A DNA stretch of 64,000 nucleotides from Plectrocnemia conspersa (taxonomy: Eukaryota; Arthropoda; Insecta; Trichoptera; Polycentropodidae). Positions 14,001 through 24,190 of this stretch are shown piece after piece. The DNA lies in the NCBI GenBank assembly GCA_009617715.1, contig VTFK01000174.1:1104756-1168755 (forward strand), written 5' to 3'. Within the stretch, counting starts at the first letter, position 1. Each line of letters begins with the position of its first letter. A model generated the notes under the pieces. It worked only from the letters and a program-made list of their open reading frames with translations, searched no databases and had not been told where the DNA came from. The position numbers and the translations under genes are program-made.

Positions 14001-17000
14001 CCCCCAGACGTGCACTTCAACCCTGTGGGAACGCAGGCGACGGGGCTGGCTCTTCACACCACAGGCCACGGGGTGGAGCACGTCAAAGTACTTATGTTTT
14101 AGTTTTTTGCACAATATTGTAATGGATTAAGCGAGATTTTTCTATTTTAAGGCTTCTTTGTGAAACGTGACCAACCGCGATACGGAATCGGTCACCTTCA
14201 ATTAACATGAGTAATTCTTTTTTGCGTATTTTAATAGATTTTTCTGATACAATAAATTTCTGTACACGGGATTCATGTGAATGTGTTGGAGAGATAATCA
14301 ATTATACAATTAAATATTAAAAAACAGCGAACAAGATATTTGCCACAAATACAAAGATAATCAAATTTATGTAATTATTGAAAATATTAGTATTATTACA
14401 AAATTAGGTAAAATAGTTTTAATATATGACTTTTGTACTCCACTAGCAATTGTATAACATTTAGATTTCATTTCATTAAAAATCTTAGGTGGCCGGCGCA
14501 AACAACAATGCAAACAGCTCTGCCGCACCTCCACCGGACCTCGGACAGTTCGCTGAGAACATTAAGATCAGATCGAGCTCAACTCAGATCCTCGGCGCGC
14601 TAATCTGGATCCGGACGATACGCATGATTCGGGATCCGTACAAGCTGTATATGCTGATAATCTTGCCTATCCTGTTCGCCGCGTTTGGTCTGTATGTCAA
14701 GTCGCGTCAGGTGTCCTTCCTGAAAATGCATCCGCTGGTGCTTAACGCACACACCTACCGAAATTTGACGTCGGTGGCAGTGAACGCCGCAGAGGAGGAC
14801 TCGGAGCGTTTGGCTGACACCTTTTCGCTGCTGGGCGCTGGTCCCGTAGATGCATCTTACGACGGAACCTTCGCTGGCTTGTTAGACATGCCGCCTAACA
14901 TGGCCGCCTTTAACGTCAGTCGCCTGGATGCGCCTGGCGCCTCGCTCGCCATCGTGTACAACGATACCTTCACCCACGGCCTACCCATCGCCATCAACCT
15001 CATCAGTAACACGCTCTTCAGGTACGTTATTGTTTCATTTTTTGACGTACAAAACTGCCACCGCTTTAATGAGAGATTCGGTTTCAGAATGCGCGCTACT
15101 GAAGCCGGTGTTGCCGACAAATGGCATCCGATCGAAGTGGCCTCGCATCCTTTGCAACAGACTTCGCACCCCGAGGAGTTCGACGTTGGCACTCTCTCTT
15201 GCGCCTCCTTTATGGGCATGATATTTGTGTTGGTACCTGTGAGTCTCGCCGTCGACATGGTCTACGATAGAGAAGTAAGAACGTTCCGATTCTGTAAATC
15301 GCATCGACCTCGTCGCCTCTCACGCTATTTGGCTTATAGATCAAGGCGAAAAACCAGCTAAGAGTAAATGGGCTGTCTCTGGGAATGTACTTTGCTACAT
15401 ACTTCGCCGTACTCGCCGTCATCATGTTAATAATCACGATCGCACTCATGTTTTTGGTAAGCGAGCTACGGTCAACTCTCAGTCGGTGTTTTCATGACCT
15501 CACTTCCGGTTTTATCGCTCGCAGATAGTCTTGAACGACATACCTTCGCTGAGGGAACCTCCAGCACTGGCGACGCTGAGTGTCCTCTTTGCTGTGTACT
15601 GCCCGGGATCGATCCTCTTCTCGACCAGCCTCTCGTACATCTTCGATCGTATGGACTCCGCCCAAGGCATCCTCCCGAACATCGCCACGTGGGTCGGGAT
15701 GATCCCGTTCTTGTTGGTGGCCATCCTCGACATGCTGAGACTGGGTGACTCTTGGGCTTTTAGTCTCCACGTGACGTTTTCGCTGCTTAACACAATGTAT
15801 ATTCCGTACGCACTGGTGTACTACGTGGACAGGTGTGTTGGTAATTTATGTACGCGCTTCCTACTCTGTCTGACGTCGTCGCGTTTTCAGAGTGCACTTG
15901 ATGTGCAGACTCAGTGCGACGTGCTCCAAGCTGACGATCGCCGATTACGCAACCGAAGAGATAATCGTGCTTGTCGTGGGCTCCGTTTTACACGTTCCTC
16001 TGTGGTGCGCCGTGCTGTACTGGGTGGACGCACTCAAGGCTGGCGCGCGCACCTCGGATATCTTCTCTTTCGGACGAAAGGTAATTTCATCTCACGTGTT
16101 TCGAAATGACTGATCTTCTAATTGGAGTTTTTGAACATTTTAGAAAACTGCAGCAATTTCGAACGAAGAGAGTGAGGATTCGGAGCCAGGCAACAGGTGC
16201 GCGGGAGTCGGCGGCGAGACGAGCGACCACGAAGACGCCGACGTGCGCAGAGAGAGGCATAGAGTGGCCAGTCTGCTGAAGGCCCCTCCAGCGCATCCGC
16301 CCGTTCTCATGGTTCACGTAAGTTTGGTCTTAAACGTCTGCTTTCCTGGCGATCGTTTCTCTCACTCAAATATTTGGGTTTGCAGAACTTGCACAAGGAG
16401 TATAAGAGCTCGACCTTGTCGTCTTGCTGCCAGAGTGACGAGGCTGAGGTTGAGGATGGAGAAGCTGACGGCGAAGGCAACGGAGCCCGCCAGACTGCTG
16501 TGGCATCACTGTCGTTCGCCGTAGAGGCAGGAGAGGTGTTCGGATTGCTGGGGCACAATGGCGCCGGAAAAACCACCACTATGAAGATCGTTACCGCCGA
16601 GGAGTCCCCCACCGACGGTACGGTCGTGCTCGGCGGCCACAACGTGACGCCGTCCAGCCGCGACGCTTTTCAGATGCTGGGCTATTGTCCACAGCACGAT
16701 GCGCTCTGGAAAAACGTTACCGTGCGCGAACATCTCGAGTGCTACGCAGCCATTCGTGGAGTACCCAAACAGGACGTCGATAGAATCGTCGACCTGTATA
16801 TGACGGGGCTGCAAATCCAAGAACACTCAAATAAAAACGCGGACGAGTGCTCGGGGGGCACGCGCAGGAAGCTGTCGTTCGCGATGGCGATGGTAGGCTC
16901 TCCGAGGCTCGTCCTGCTTGACGAGCCGTCCACCGGTATGGACCCCCGCAGTAAGAGGTTCCTCTGGGACACGATCCTCGCGAGCTTTCAAGGCAAGAAA

Positions 17001-19193
17001 GGCGCAATCCTCACCACGCATTCCATGGAGGAGGCGGACGCTCTCTGCTCGAGGGTCGGCATAATGGTCAAAGGAGGTCTGAGGTAAGAATCAACGGTTG
17101 AAAGGTGGCGTTTTCATTCGTTCGTCTAATGCGCCTCGTTCGCTTCCAGATGCATCGGATCGACGCAGCACTTAAAGAACCTTTATGGAGCCGGCTATAC
17201 GCTGGAGATGAAGTTTCTGCCTTCCACCATCAGAAAGAGGCACTCGCCGGACGCGGCGGGTTCGGCGAGAAGCGCCGGACCGGTTTCCTGCAAGAGCGCA
17301 CCGCCAACAAACGGGAGGGCTAACAGCGTCAGCCCTTCACTGGGTGAGAAGGACGAAATTGATTCAGCCGGGGGGTCACTCCTCGAGGACGACGGGGCTA
17401 CCTGCGCAGCGGAGTGTGCCGTCGACGCCAACATCCACACTCCACTCGTCGGAGTCTCCGACGCTCTCGACAACGACGATGATGACGACATTCGTCGCAA
17501 CTCGGTCTCCGTCAACTCCAGGTTTCGACCGGCGACTTGATTATTATTTTTAAAACGTGGTAATTATCTTTCTTTTTTTACAGGGTTCCCTCTGATGCAG
17601 AGAGCGTCGACAGAGAGACAGCGGGTGACGTGACAGTCGTGATGCAGTTCGTCTCCGAGCTGTTCCCCGACGTAAAGCTCGAGGAGAGTTTCGCCGATAG
17701 ACTAGTTTTTAGCATACCGCAACACGGAGTCACTTCGTTGGCGCACTGCTTTTCGAAACTCGAGGCTGGTAAGTGTCGTCTTACATGCGATTGATATTCT
17801 GAACAAACTAAATGTGTGAAACAATGTATCTCGTGTTTGATAGTCGAAACAGATGTCAAGATGTTCTAGAATAACAGATCCAAATGTGGCTTACTACATT
17901 TATTAACTTTATTTATCTAGAATATTTTAAGAATTTGATCAAGGTTTGGTATTTTGTATATTAGTTTGTTTAACAAAATATGACATGAATGTTTGTTGAT
18001 TATAAAGAGCAGATTTTAAAGAAGCTTGCGTTTATCCGTAATTCTGACTTACGTGGATATTCAGTCGAAAATTATGAATTATTTTTCGTAATGGTGTTTC
18101 ATGTTATAGACTTGATAATTTACAAGAGTTTTTTCGCAAATATCGAGATATTCATATTGAGCTAGTGATTTTTTCAAATTTTACACACATAAAAACTACA
18201 AAAATTATAAAATAATTTAGAATTTATTAAGACTTGAGCACGTGTGGGAAAGCATGGTCTAATTATGGTTATGTCAAATCACGATATCAAGGGAACTAAA
18301 AGCCGGCTTACACACTATACACATTTTATATTACTTTTGTATTTTTTTCTCACTTATAATATCTTTATATGGATCATTTCATTCAATCTGTATTATTATA
18401 ATTCTTTCGATTTGTTGATCGAAATTATTCTGTATAAGTTAACTGATAGTATTTGATGATGTCTTTTATATAATGGTTCATAAATACCCATTTTTTCTGT
18501 AATTGTTCATTAGCTTGGTGCAACGCTAAAAAATATCAGTTTTAAACCCCACTGCGTGATACTCTAGCGTGGTGTATGTGTATGCGTGCGCGCATTCGCG
18601 CCTGCAGTAAGACCGCAGCATTTGCATGTTAATGAATTCATTATTGTTCAAACCTAAATCTAATTTAAACAAATTAGCCATTATACCATTATATTCGTTT
18701 ATCATTTTTTGGGTTTGAACAGCAAATTGACGTTTCGCAACTGTCAAATATGCATAAATATGCTAGACACTATTGCAACGCAGTACCGTGTAAAATCAGT
18801 GTTTTTTGGGCGTTGTGCCGTAATAATTAACACGTACTATTTTTCTATTTGCATAGAGCTAAAAACATTTTTTTCGAATTGACGTACATACATTATCAAC
18901 TTAGCAATCTTACGATAATAATTATAATATTATGTATTAATAATTTATTTAGCTAATATAGCTAATTGTTTAGAAACAATGCAAAAAAAAACAGTATTTA
19001 AAATAAAAAAATTGATCACCCCTCTTCGGGCCTACGGCGAAAGATTTATAGTAAATAAATATTCTCTTTCGTTTCAGCTAAGGAGACTCTCCGCATCGAA
19101 GAATACAGCTTCAGTCAGACGACGCTGGAGCAAGTGTTCCTCAAGTTCGCTCAGTACGACGACGCGCAGGAAAACGAGGCGTCCGATCACTAG
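8093..19193 (+). CDS. ABCA-subfamily full ABC transporter (ABCA3-like), 25 exons
   Basis: Exons: 8093-8200, 10372-10542, 10602-10777, 10841-11042, 11110-11339, 11401-11479, 11541-11648, 11715-11858, 11921-12071, 12133-12283, 12642-12987, 13048-13197, 13254-13497, 13556-13732, 13792-14087, 14489-15021, 15088-15274, 15340-15456, 15525-15832, 15891-16080, 16144-16317, 16386-17083, 17150-17521, 17584-17768, 19078-19193. The sum is 5,613 bases, 1,870 residues, with every GT-AG phase consistent. Layout: TM1 about 37-55, a short first luminal/extracellular loop, a TM bundle, NBD1 (Walker [11 protein letters not shown]558; LSGGQ 653-657; [14 protein letters not shown]), a linker, TMD2, and NBD2 ([10 protein letters not shown]1476; [26 protein letters not shown]). 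ABCA proteins move lipids across membranes. The short first loop resembles ABCA3 more than ABCA1. It is longer than human ABCA3 (about 1,700) because of low-complexity linkers after each NBD (exons 15 and 23). Confidence 0.93.
8201..10371. other. ABCA intron 1
   Basis: A 2.2 kb AT-rich intron between donor GTAAGT and an acceptor ending in TTGCAG. A 132-codon open frame at 9,312-9,710 has no domain, no splice logic and AT-driven composition, so I do not call it a gene. A dispersed repeat lies near its 3' end. Confidence 0.7.
9955..10060 (-). repeat. Dispersed repeat, inverted copy of sequence near 37,285-37,400
   Basis: Read on the minus strand, this stretch contains TTTTTGACTTCTGAGAAGTG, then a near-identical CGCCC-CCTATTGACC block, in the same order and spacing as the plus strand near 37,285-37,345. 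It is an unclassified transposon-derived family; no ends or coding capacity were recognised. Confidence 0.5.
17769..19077. other. ABCA intron 24 with dispersed repeat
   Basis: This 1.3 kb AT-rich intron separates the last coding exon from the rest. At about 18,640-18,780 it contains a segment (GGTTTGAACAGCAAATTGAC followed by GTTTCGCAACTG) also found, diverged, near 30,205-30,275 and 37,437-37,510. This is an interspersed repeat family of unknown class. Confidence 0.5.
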
Positions 19194-19604
19194 TCGAATT
19201 TTCGTTATCGTAGATACTCGATCGCTTGCAAGAGGAAGTAGAGGAGGGCGCCGTTCCGTTTCTCTATCGTAGGAATTTACTATTAACCGTGGTACCTGAG
19301 ATTCGCTTCGCAGTCGGTCGTGGAAATTATTTTTGTAACGAGAGCGAAAGCGGTTTTTATATCAATTTGTAATATTTTATACGTCAGCAATAATATGATT
19401 AAATCAGATTAGTTAATTGGAGTGCGCCTTTTTGTCGTTAGACTGAAAATGCAGCGGAGCAACGCTATATTTTCAGCCTAAAGCGATTTGTATTAAAATA
19501 TAAATTGATAATAGTACGCTGCGTATTTTGGAGATGGTCGGCGCGTCGCGCATGGCGGCCAAAACTGTCAAACGAAGGCGGCGCGAAGTGTCAAACGCTC
19601 GAAT

Positions 19605-21851
19605 ATGAGACGCAGCCTAGCGCCAAGTCGGTGCTTCGACGGCGGCGGGGAGCGACGATGCGGTTTCGAGTCGCCTCTCGCGCCGGGGGCGAAACGCCGC
19701 AAGACCAGGGAGGCGAACAAGCGGCCGCCGCCGCCGCCGACTCCCATTCCGATCGCCGGCTCGGACCACGAAGCCCTCATATTGCAGATTCTGAGTCGAC
19801 CCTTCCGCGTCCCCATTCCCGACTACGTCTCTTCGTTCAGCGGAAAGAGCCTCGGGTTGAAGAAGTCGGCGGTGCGGAGGGCGCTGCACGATCCCGACGA
19901 GCCGAACGCGCTCGTGCTCTTCCGGCCGCCGCCGCTCTCGGAGGCCGATAAGCTGAAAGCGGACCCGGAGACGCTGCAGGTAGCCGTCGTGGTGGATCCC
20001 GTCGTCGGTAACGTGCTGCGGCCTCATCAGCGCGACGGGGTCAAGTTCATGTTCGAGTGCGTAACCGGGGCGAGGATCCCCGATGCTTTCGGCTGCATCA
20101 TGGCCGACGAGATGGGCTTGGGGAAGACGCTGCAGTGCATCTCGCTACTGTGGACGCTGCTGCGCCAGGGTCCCAACTGCAAGCCCATAGTCACCAAAGC
20201 CATAGTTGTATGTCCGAGTAGTCTCGTCAAAAACTGGCACAACGAGTTCCAGAAATGGCTAGGTCAGAGGATCGACGCCATGCCGATGGACGGTGGCTCG
20301 AAGGCCGAGGTCGAGACAAAACTGAATCGTTTCATGAACGCCTTCTCGACGGTTCGCGTCGCCACTCCCGTGCTCATCATCTCGTATGAGACCTTCCGCA
20401 TCTACGCTAAGATTCTGCACTCGTCCGAAGTGGGGCTCGTGCTGTGCGATGAAGGCCACCGGCTCAAGAACTGCGAGAATCAGACGTACCAGGCGCTCAT
20501 GGGGCTCAAGGCGAAGCGGCGGATCCTCATATCCGGCACGCCCATCCAGAACGACCTCATCGAGTACTTCAGCCTGGTGCACTTCGTCAACGAAGGCATC
20601 TTGGGGACCGTGCAGGAGTTCCGCAAGAAGTACGAAAACCCCATACTGAAGGGACAGGACGCGCTCGCTTCGCCGCAGGAGCGCGAGAGGGCCGTCGAAC
20701 GCCTCGAGACGCTCACGTCGCTCGTCAACAAATGCATGATCCGGCGCACGAGCCAACTGCTCACTAAGTACCTGCCCGTTAAATTCGAGCAGGTCGTCTG
20801 CGTGCGCCTTTCGCCTTTACAAGCGCAGCTCTACCGCAACTTCATCGCGTCGGACGCCATCAGAAGGGCGATGAGCGACAAGTCGTCCTCTCTGACTGCT
20901 CTTTCCAGCATCACCGCGCTCAAAAGCTCTGCAACCATCCCGACCTCGTCTACGACAAGATCGTCCAGAGAGCCGACGGGTTCGAGAAGGCTCTCGAGCT
21001 GCTTCCGCCGCGCTACAACGTCAACGACGTACTGCCCGAACTCTCCGGGAAGCTCGTCGTCTTGGACTGCATCCTCGCCAACCTGAAGACGAACACGGAC
21101 GACAAAATCGTGCTCGTTTCAAACTACACGCAGACGCTAGATCTGTTCGAGAAGCTGTGTAACAAGCGCGGCTACGGCTACGTCCGCCTCGACGGCTCGA
21201 TGAGCATCAAGAAAAGAGCCAAGGTGGTCGAGGAGTTTAATAAGAGGGAGTCCAAAGAGTGGATCTTCATGTTGAGCTCCAAAGCCGGGGGCTGCGGGCT
21301 CAACCTCATCGGCGCCAACCGTCTAGTCATGTTCGACCCGGACTGGAATCCGGCCAACGACGACCAGGCGATGGCGAGGGTGTGGCGCGACGGTCAGAAG
21401 AAGCCCTGCTACATATACCGCCTCCTGGCCGCCGGCACCATAGAGGAGAAGATATTCCAGCGGCAAGCGCACAAAAAAGCGCTGAGCGACGGTCGTCGAT
21501 CAGAACGACGAGTCGTCGCGCCACTTCAGCGCCGACGACCTCAAAGATCTGTTCCGTCTGGAAGAAAACACGCCCTCCGAGACCCACGACAAGTTCAAAT
21601 GCAAGCGCTGCGTCAACAACATCCAGGTGACGATCCCTCCGGAGGGATCCGACTGCACCTCCGACCTGTCCCTGTGGTATCACAGCGCCGACAAAAAAAG
21701 CCTTGCGGACGTCGTTCTAAAGCAGTGCTGGGACCTCGCCAAGTCCATCTCGTTCGTCTTCCACCACAGATCCGCCAGAGCCGAAGTGAAAAAGACGCCC
21801 GAGGAGAACGAAGAGCTCCGAGAAGCCGACGAATCGAATCCCGGCGACTAG
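19605..21851 (+). CDS. RAD54L: RAD54 DNA translocase, intronless, with two frame breaks
   Basis: RAD54 is the Snf2-family double-stranded-DNA translocase that works with RAD51 in homologous recombination. The start is fixed by the family's N-terminal signature MRRSLAPS. Visible motifs are the Walker A-type GLGKT (K174), DEGH (282-285), SGTPIQND, and in the second lobe [33 protein letters not shown] and [20 protein letters not shown], then a C-terminal zinc-type CKRCVNN. The coding frame shifts twice. One A appears missing in the run at 20,922-20,925 (the frame before LCNHPDLV), and one extra G occurs at 21,491-21,492 (before VVDQNDE). The frame is restored overall, for about 748 residues against 747 in human. 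Both sides of each break are strongly conserved, so base-calling errors are more likely than decay. It begins 411 bases after the ABCA stop and has no introns although its neighbour has 24. Confidence 0.92.
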
Positions 21852-21998
21852 TCGCCTCGCACCGACGTTCCGAATAGAGTAGGTTTTATGTTAAGTTTGC
21901 GCGTCGCCGCCGTACCGACGCAAAATATATTACGTTTATTTTTCTAACTGTACATTTTACGATATGTGTAAATATAAATTATGTTATTGTTATTATGT

Positions 21999-22004
21999 AA
22001 TAAA
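21999..22004 (+). terminator. Poly(A) signal of RAD54
   Basis: AATAAA 148 bases after the RAD54 stop codon, in AT-rich sequence. Confidence 0.6.
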
Positions 22005-23990
22005 TCATTCGAAGAGTTAGCCGACTTACTCCGATCGTCGCGTCGCCTAGTAATAATCGAAACGGTGCTTCGTTTAACTTTAAACTCCAATTTGTATTAA
22101 ACGAATACACGGTGCGAACGTTCGCTTTTACATTTTCACTTGTACTGAAAATAATAATTTGCCTTAAAATACGTACGTTTATGCCGGCCGCGGTAAAATC
22201 GTTTGCCGTACGTTATCGCCGCCGGCTCTTCAATTTTTATAACGAACCTAATGATTAAAAATCTCATCTCACAGGTCGATCGGTGAAACGTAATATCTAA
22301 CCTTTGTGATAAATTGTAAATAAATATGGAGTTTCAAATGTTTGTTTATTTCCTACTCTAAATGAATGTTCGCTTGTTGGGAATTCGTCGGAACAGAAAC
22401 TATGCTTTTATAAGATTCGTTTACGTATTTCTAACTTATGTATACATCTGCGGTATTTATAAATGAGAAGTTTGCCTTATTATTAAAGAGCACCGATACA
22501 GTTAAGAATGCTGTTAGAGTTGCCGAATGACTTGTGAAAAAATCTGCAAAATTTAGAACTGCACATATTCGAGAACTCGTTCAAAATTAATTCTATAAAA
22601 TATATAAGAACTAAACAAGGGCCGCAAAGAAGAAAATATTGGAAGATTTAAGTTAAAAAGTATAACAGAAAGAGGAATACTGTTAAAAATTTGACCATTT
22701 GATTTTTTACTGTGCACGTATATAACAATATACATCCCAAAGAAAGCTAGCAAGTTAAAAAAATAATGTTGATAATACAACGTTTACCAGGCAAAGTGTA
22801 TATAAAGAAAATACTCAAAATTGCAAATATAAAAAATATATATAAGTTCTAGGTCGAAGCCTTACCTAGAAGCCATTTTAAAGCTTACACAGTTTTTCTT
22901 TACAAAATAATCTTTTGCTTTTGTTTGAGTTGTTTTTAATACACCCGTATTTAAAGTAAAGAAATTTCATAGTTGCCAAATTTAAAGTAGTATGACGAAT
23001 ACATTCCATAAATTGGACCTATACATGTAAGCAGCAGTGTGCTGGACGCCGATTCTCGCGAACCTCCTAAAATTTCCGAGATGGCCATTTTTATTCTTGG
23101 TGTTTTATTTTCATAATATATTTTCAAAATCTGGTCACCTTATTTATAATCATGCCGAACCATCAATATTAAAATGTTTTACAATCTGAACATTTCTACT
23201 TAATCGTACGTTTTTATAGATTAAAAGTTTTTGTTCGTTCGAAACAGTTACTAAAATACACAGTCAAGTCGTTAGTATGTATATTGAACTTATTTAAATA
23301 TATTCTACACGGAATTTCGAATTGGGTGCTGACTAAATAAATTCAGGCCTAATTAATAAAAAAAATGCTATTAAATTATGGCAAATCGTGTCGTATCGTA
23401 GAAATAAACACAATAATTTTATATTGATTTTTACTGATGAAACCAGGTAACAAAAGTTGAATCTCGAGCGTTTCTAATTTATATTAGAAATTTTCTAATT
23501 ACAGATATTATTAAAATTGTGACAATTTTCTGTACATATTTTATATTAATATATTATGAAAGTAAATATAGTTAATGTTACCAACGTAGCGACACCTCTT
23601 CAAATTGCATCATCTACAATTATACCTAGGACTGACGAACAAGTTGTTAATGATAAAATAATGTATCTGATGTGTGAAGAGGATATTGATCTGTGCAAAA
23701 GGAAGTCGTTTGTTTGTTAATTATTTTTTTGTAGATTTATATAAATATATGACTTTAAAAATGTTGTGTTTTTACTTCCAGCATGTTTTTATTTGCATTT
23801 TTAAATATGTATATTTTCTAGGTAAATATATTTTTTATGTATGAAAATGTATATTTATTATATGTAATTAATTTGTATTACTATATAAAAAAATATTTTA
23901 ATAATTTTTGAAATATTAGACTAGTCAATTTTTACCTACACCTGTTCCTGAAACATTCACGTACAAATCAAACATTATTTGACAGGTGCT
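22005..23990. other. Intergenic between RAD54 and the BolA2/ALG6 cluster
   Basis: AT-rich and without recognisable exons, RNA genes or complete mobile elements. Confidence 0.6.
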
Positions 23991-24044
23991 ACCCGGCTTA
24001 GAGATTTTCCGTGCGGCAACACTGTGCCGATCGACCATCGAGTC

Positions 24045-24190
24045 ATGGCGATATCGGCCGAGAAACTGCGGCAACTGCTGACCGAGCGCTTGGAAGCCGT
24101 TCACGTGGTGAGTGCGCGCGGAGGTGCGTGGCGCAAGCGCCGCTCTGACGCCGCGGGTCGTTTCATTGCAGCCAAAATTCGCGTAAAATG
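24045..24190 (+). promoter_or_regulatory. Shared first exon / upstream ORF leading into ALG6
   Basis: BolA2 exon 1 codes 21 residues (24,045-24,107) and ends in a strong GTGAGT donor. A good acceptor (TTTCATTGCAG) ends at 24,171, only 64 bases later and 16 bases before the ALG6 start codon. If these are joined, the BolA2 frame continues for four codons (PKFA) and stops at TAA 24,184-24,186, one base before the ALG6 ATG at 24,188. ALG6 messages would then carry a 25-codon upstream ORF that ends next to the main start, an arrangement suited to reinitiation. Splicing to 25,893 instead gives BolA2. No other promoter for ALG6 is obvious. Confidence 0.55.
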
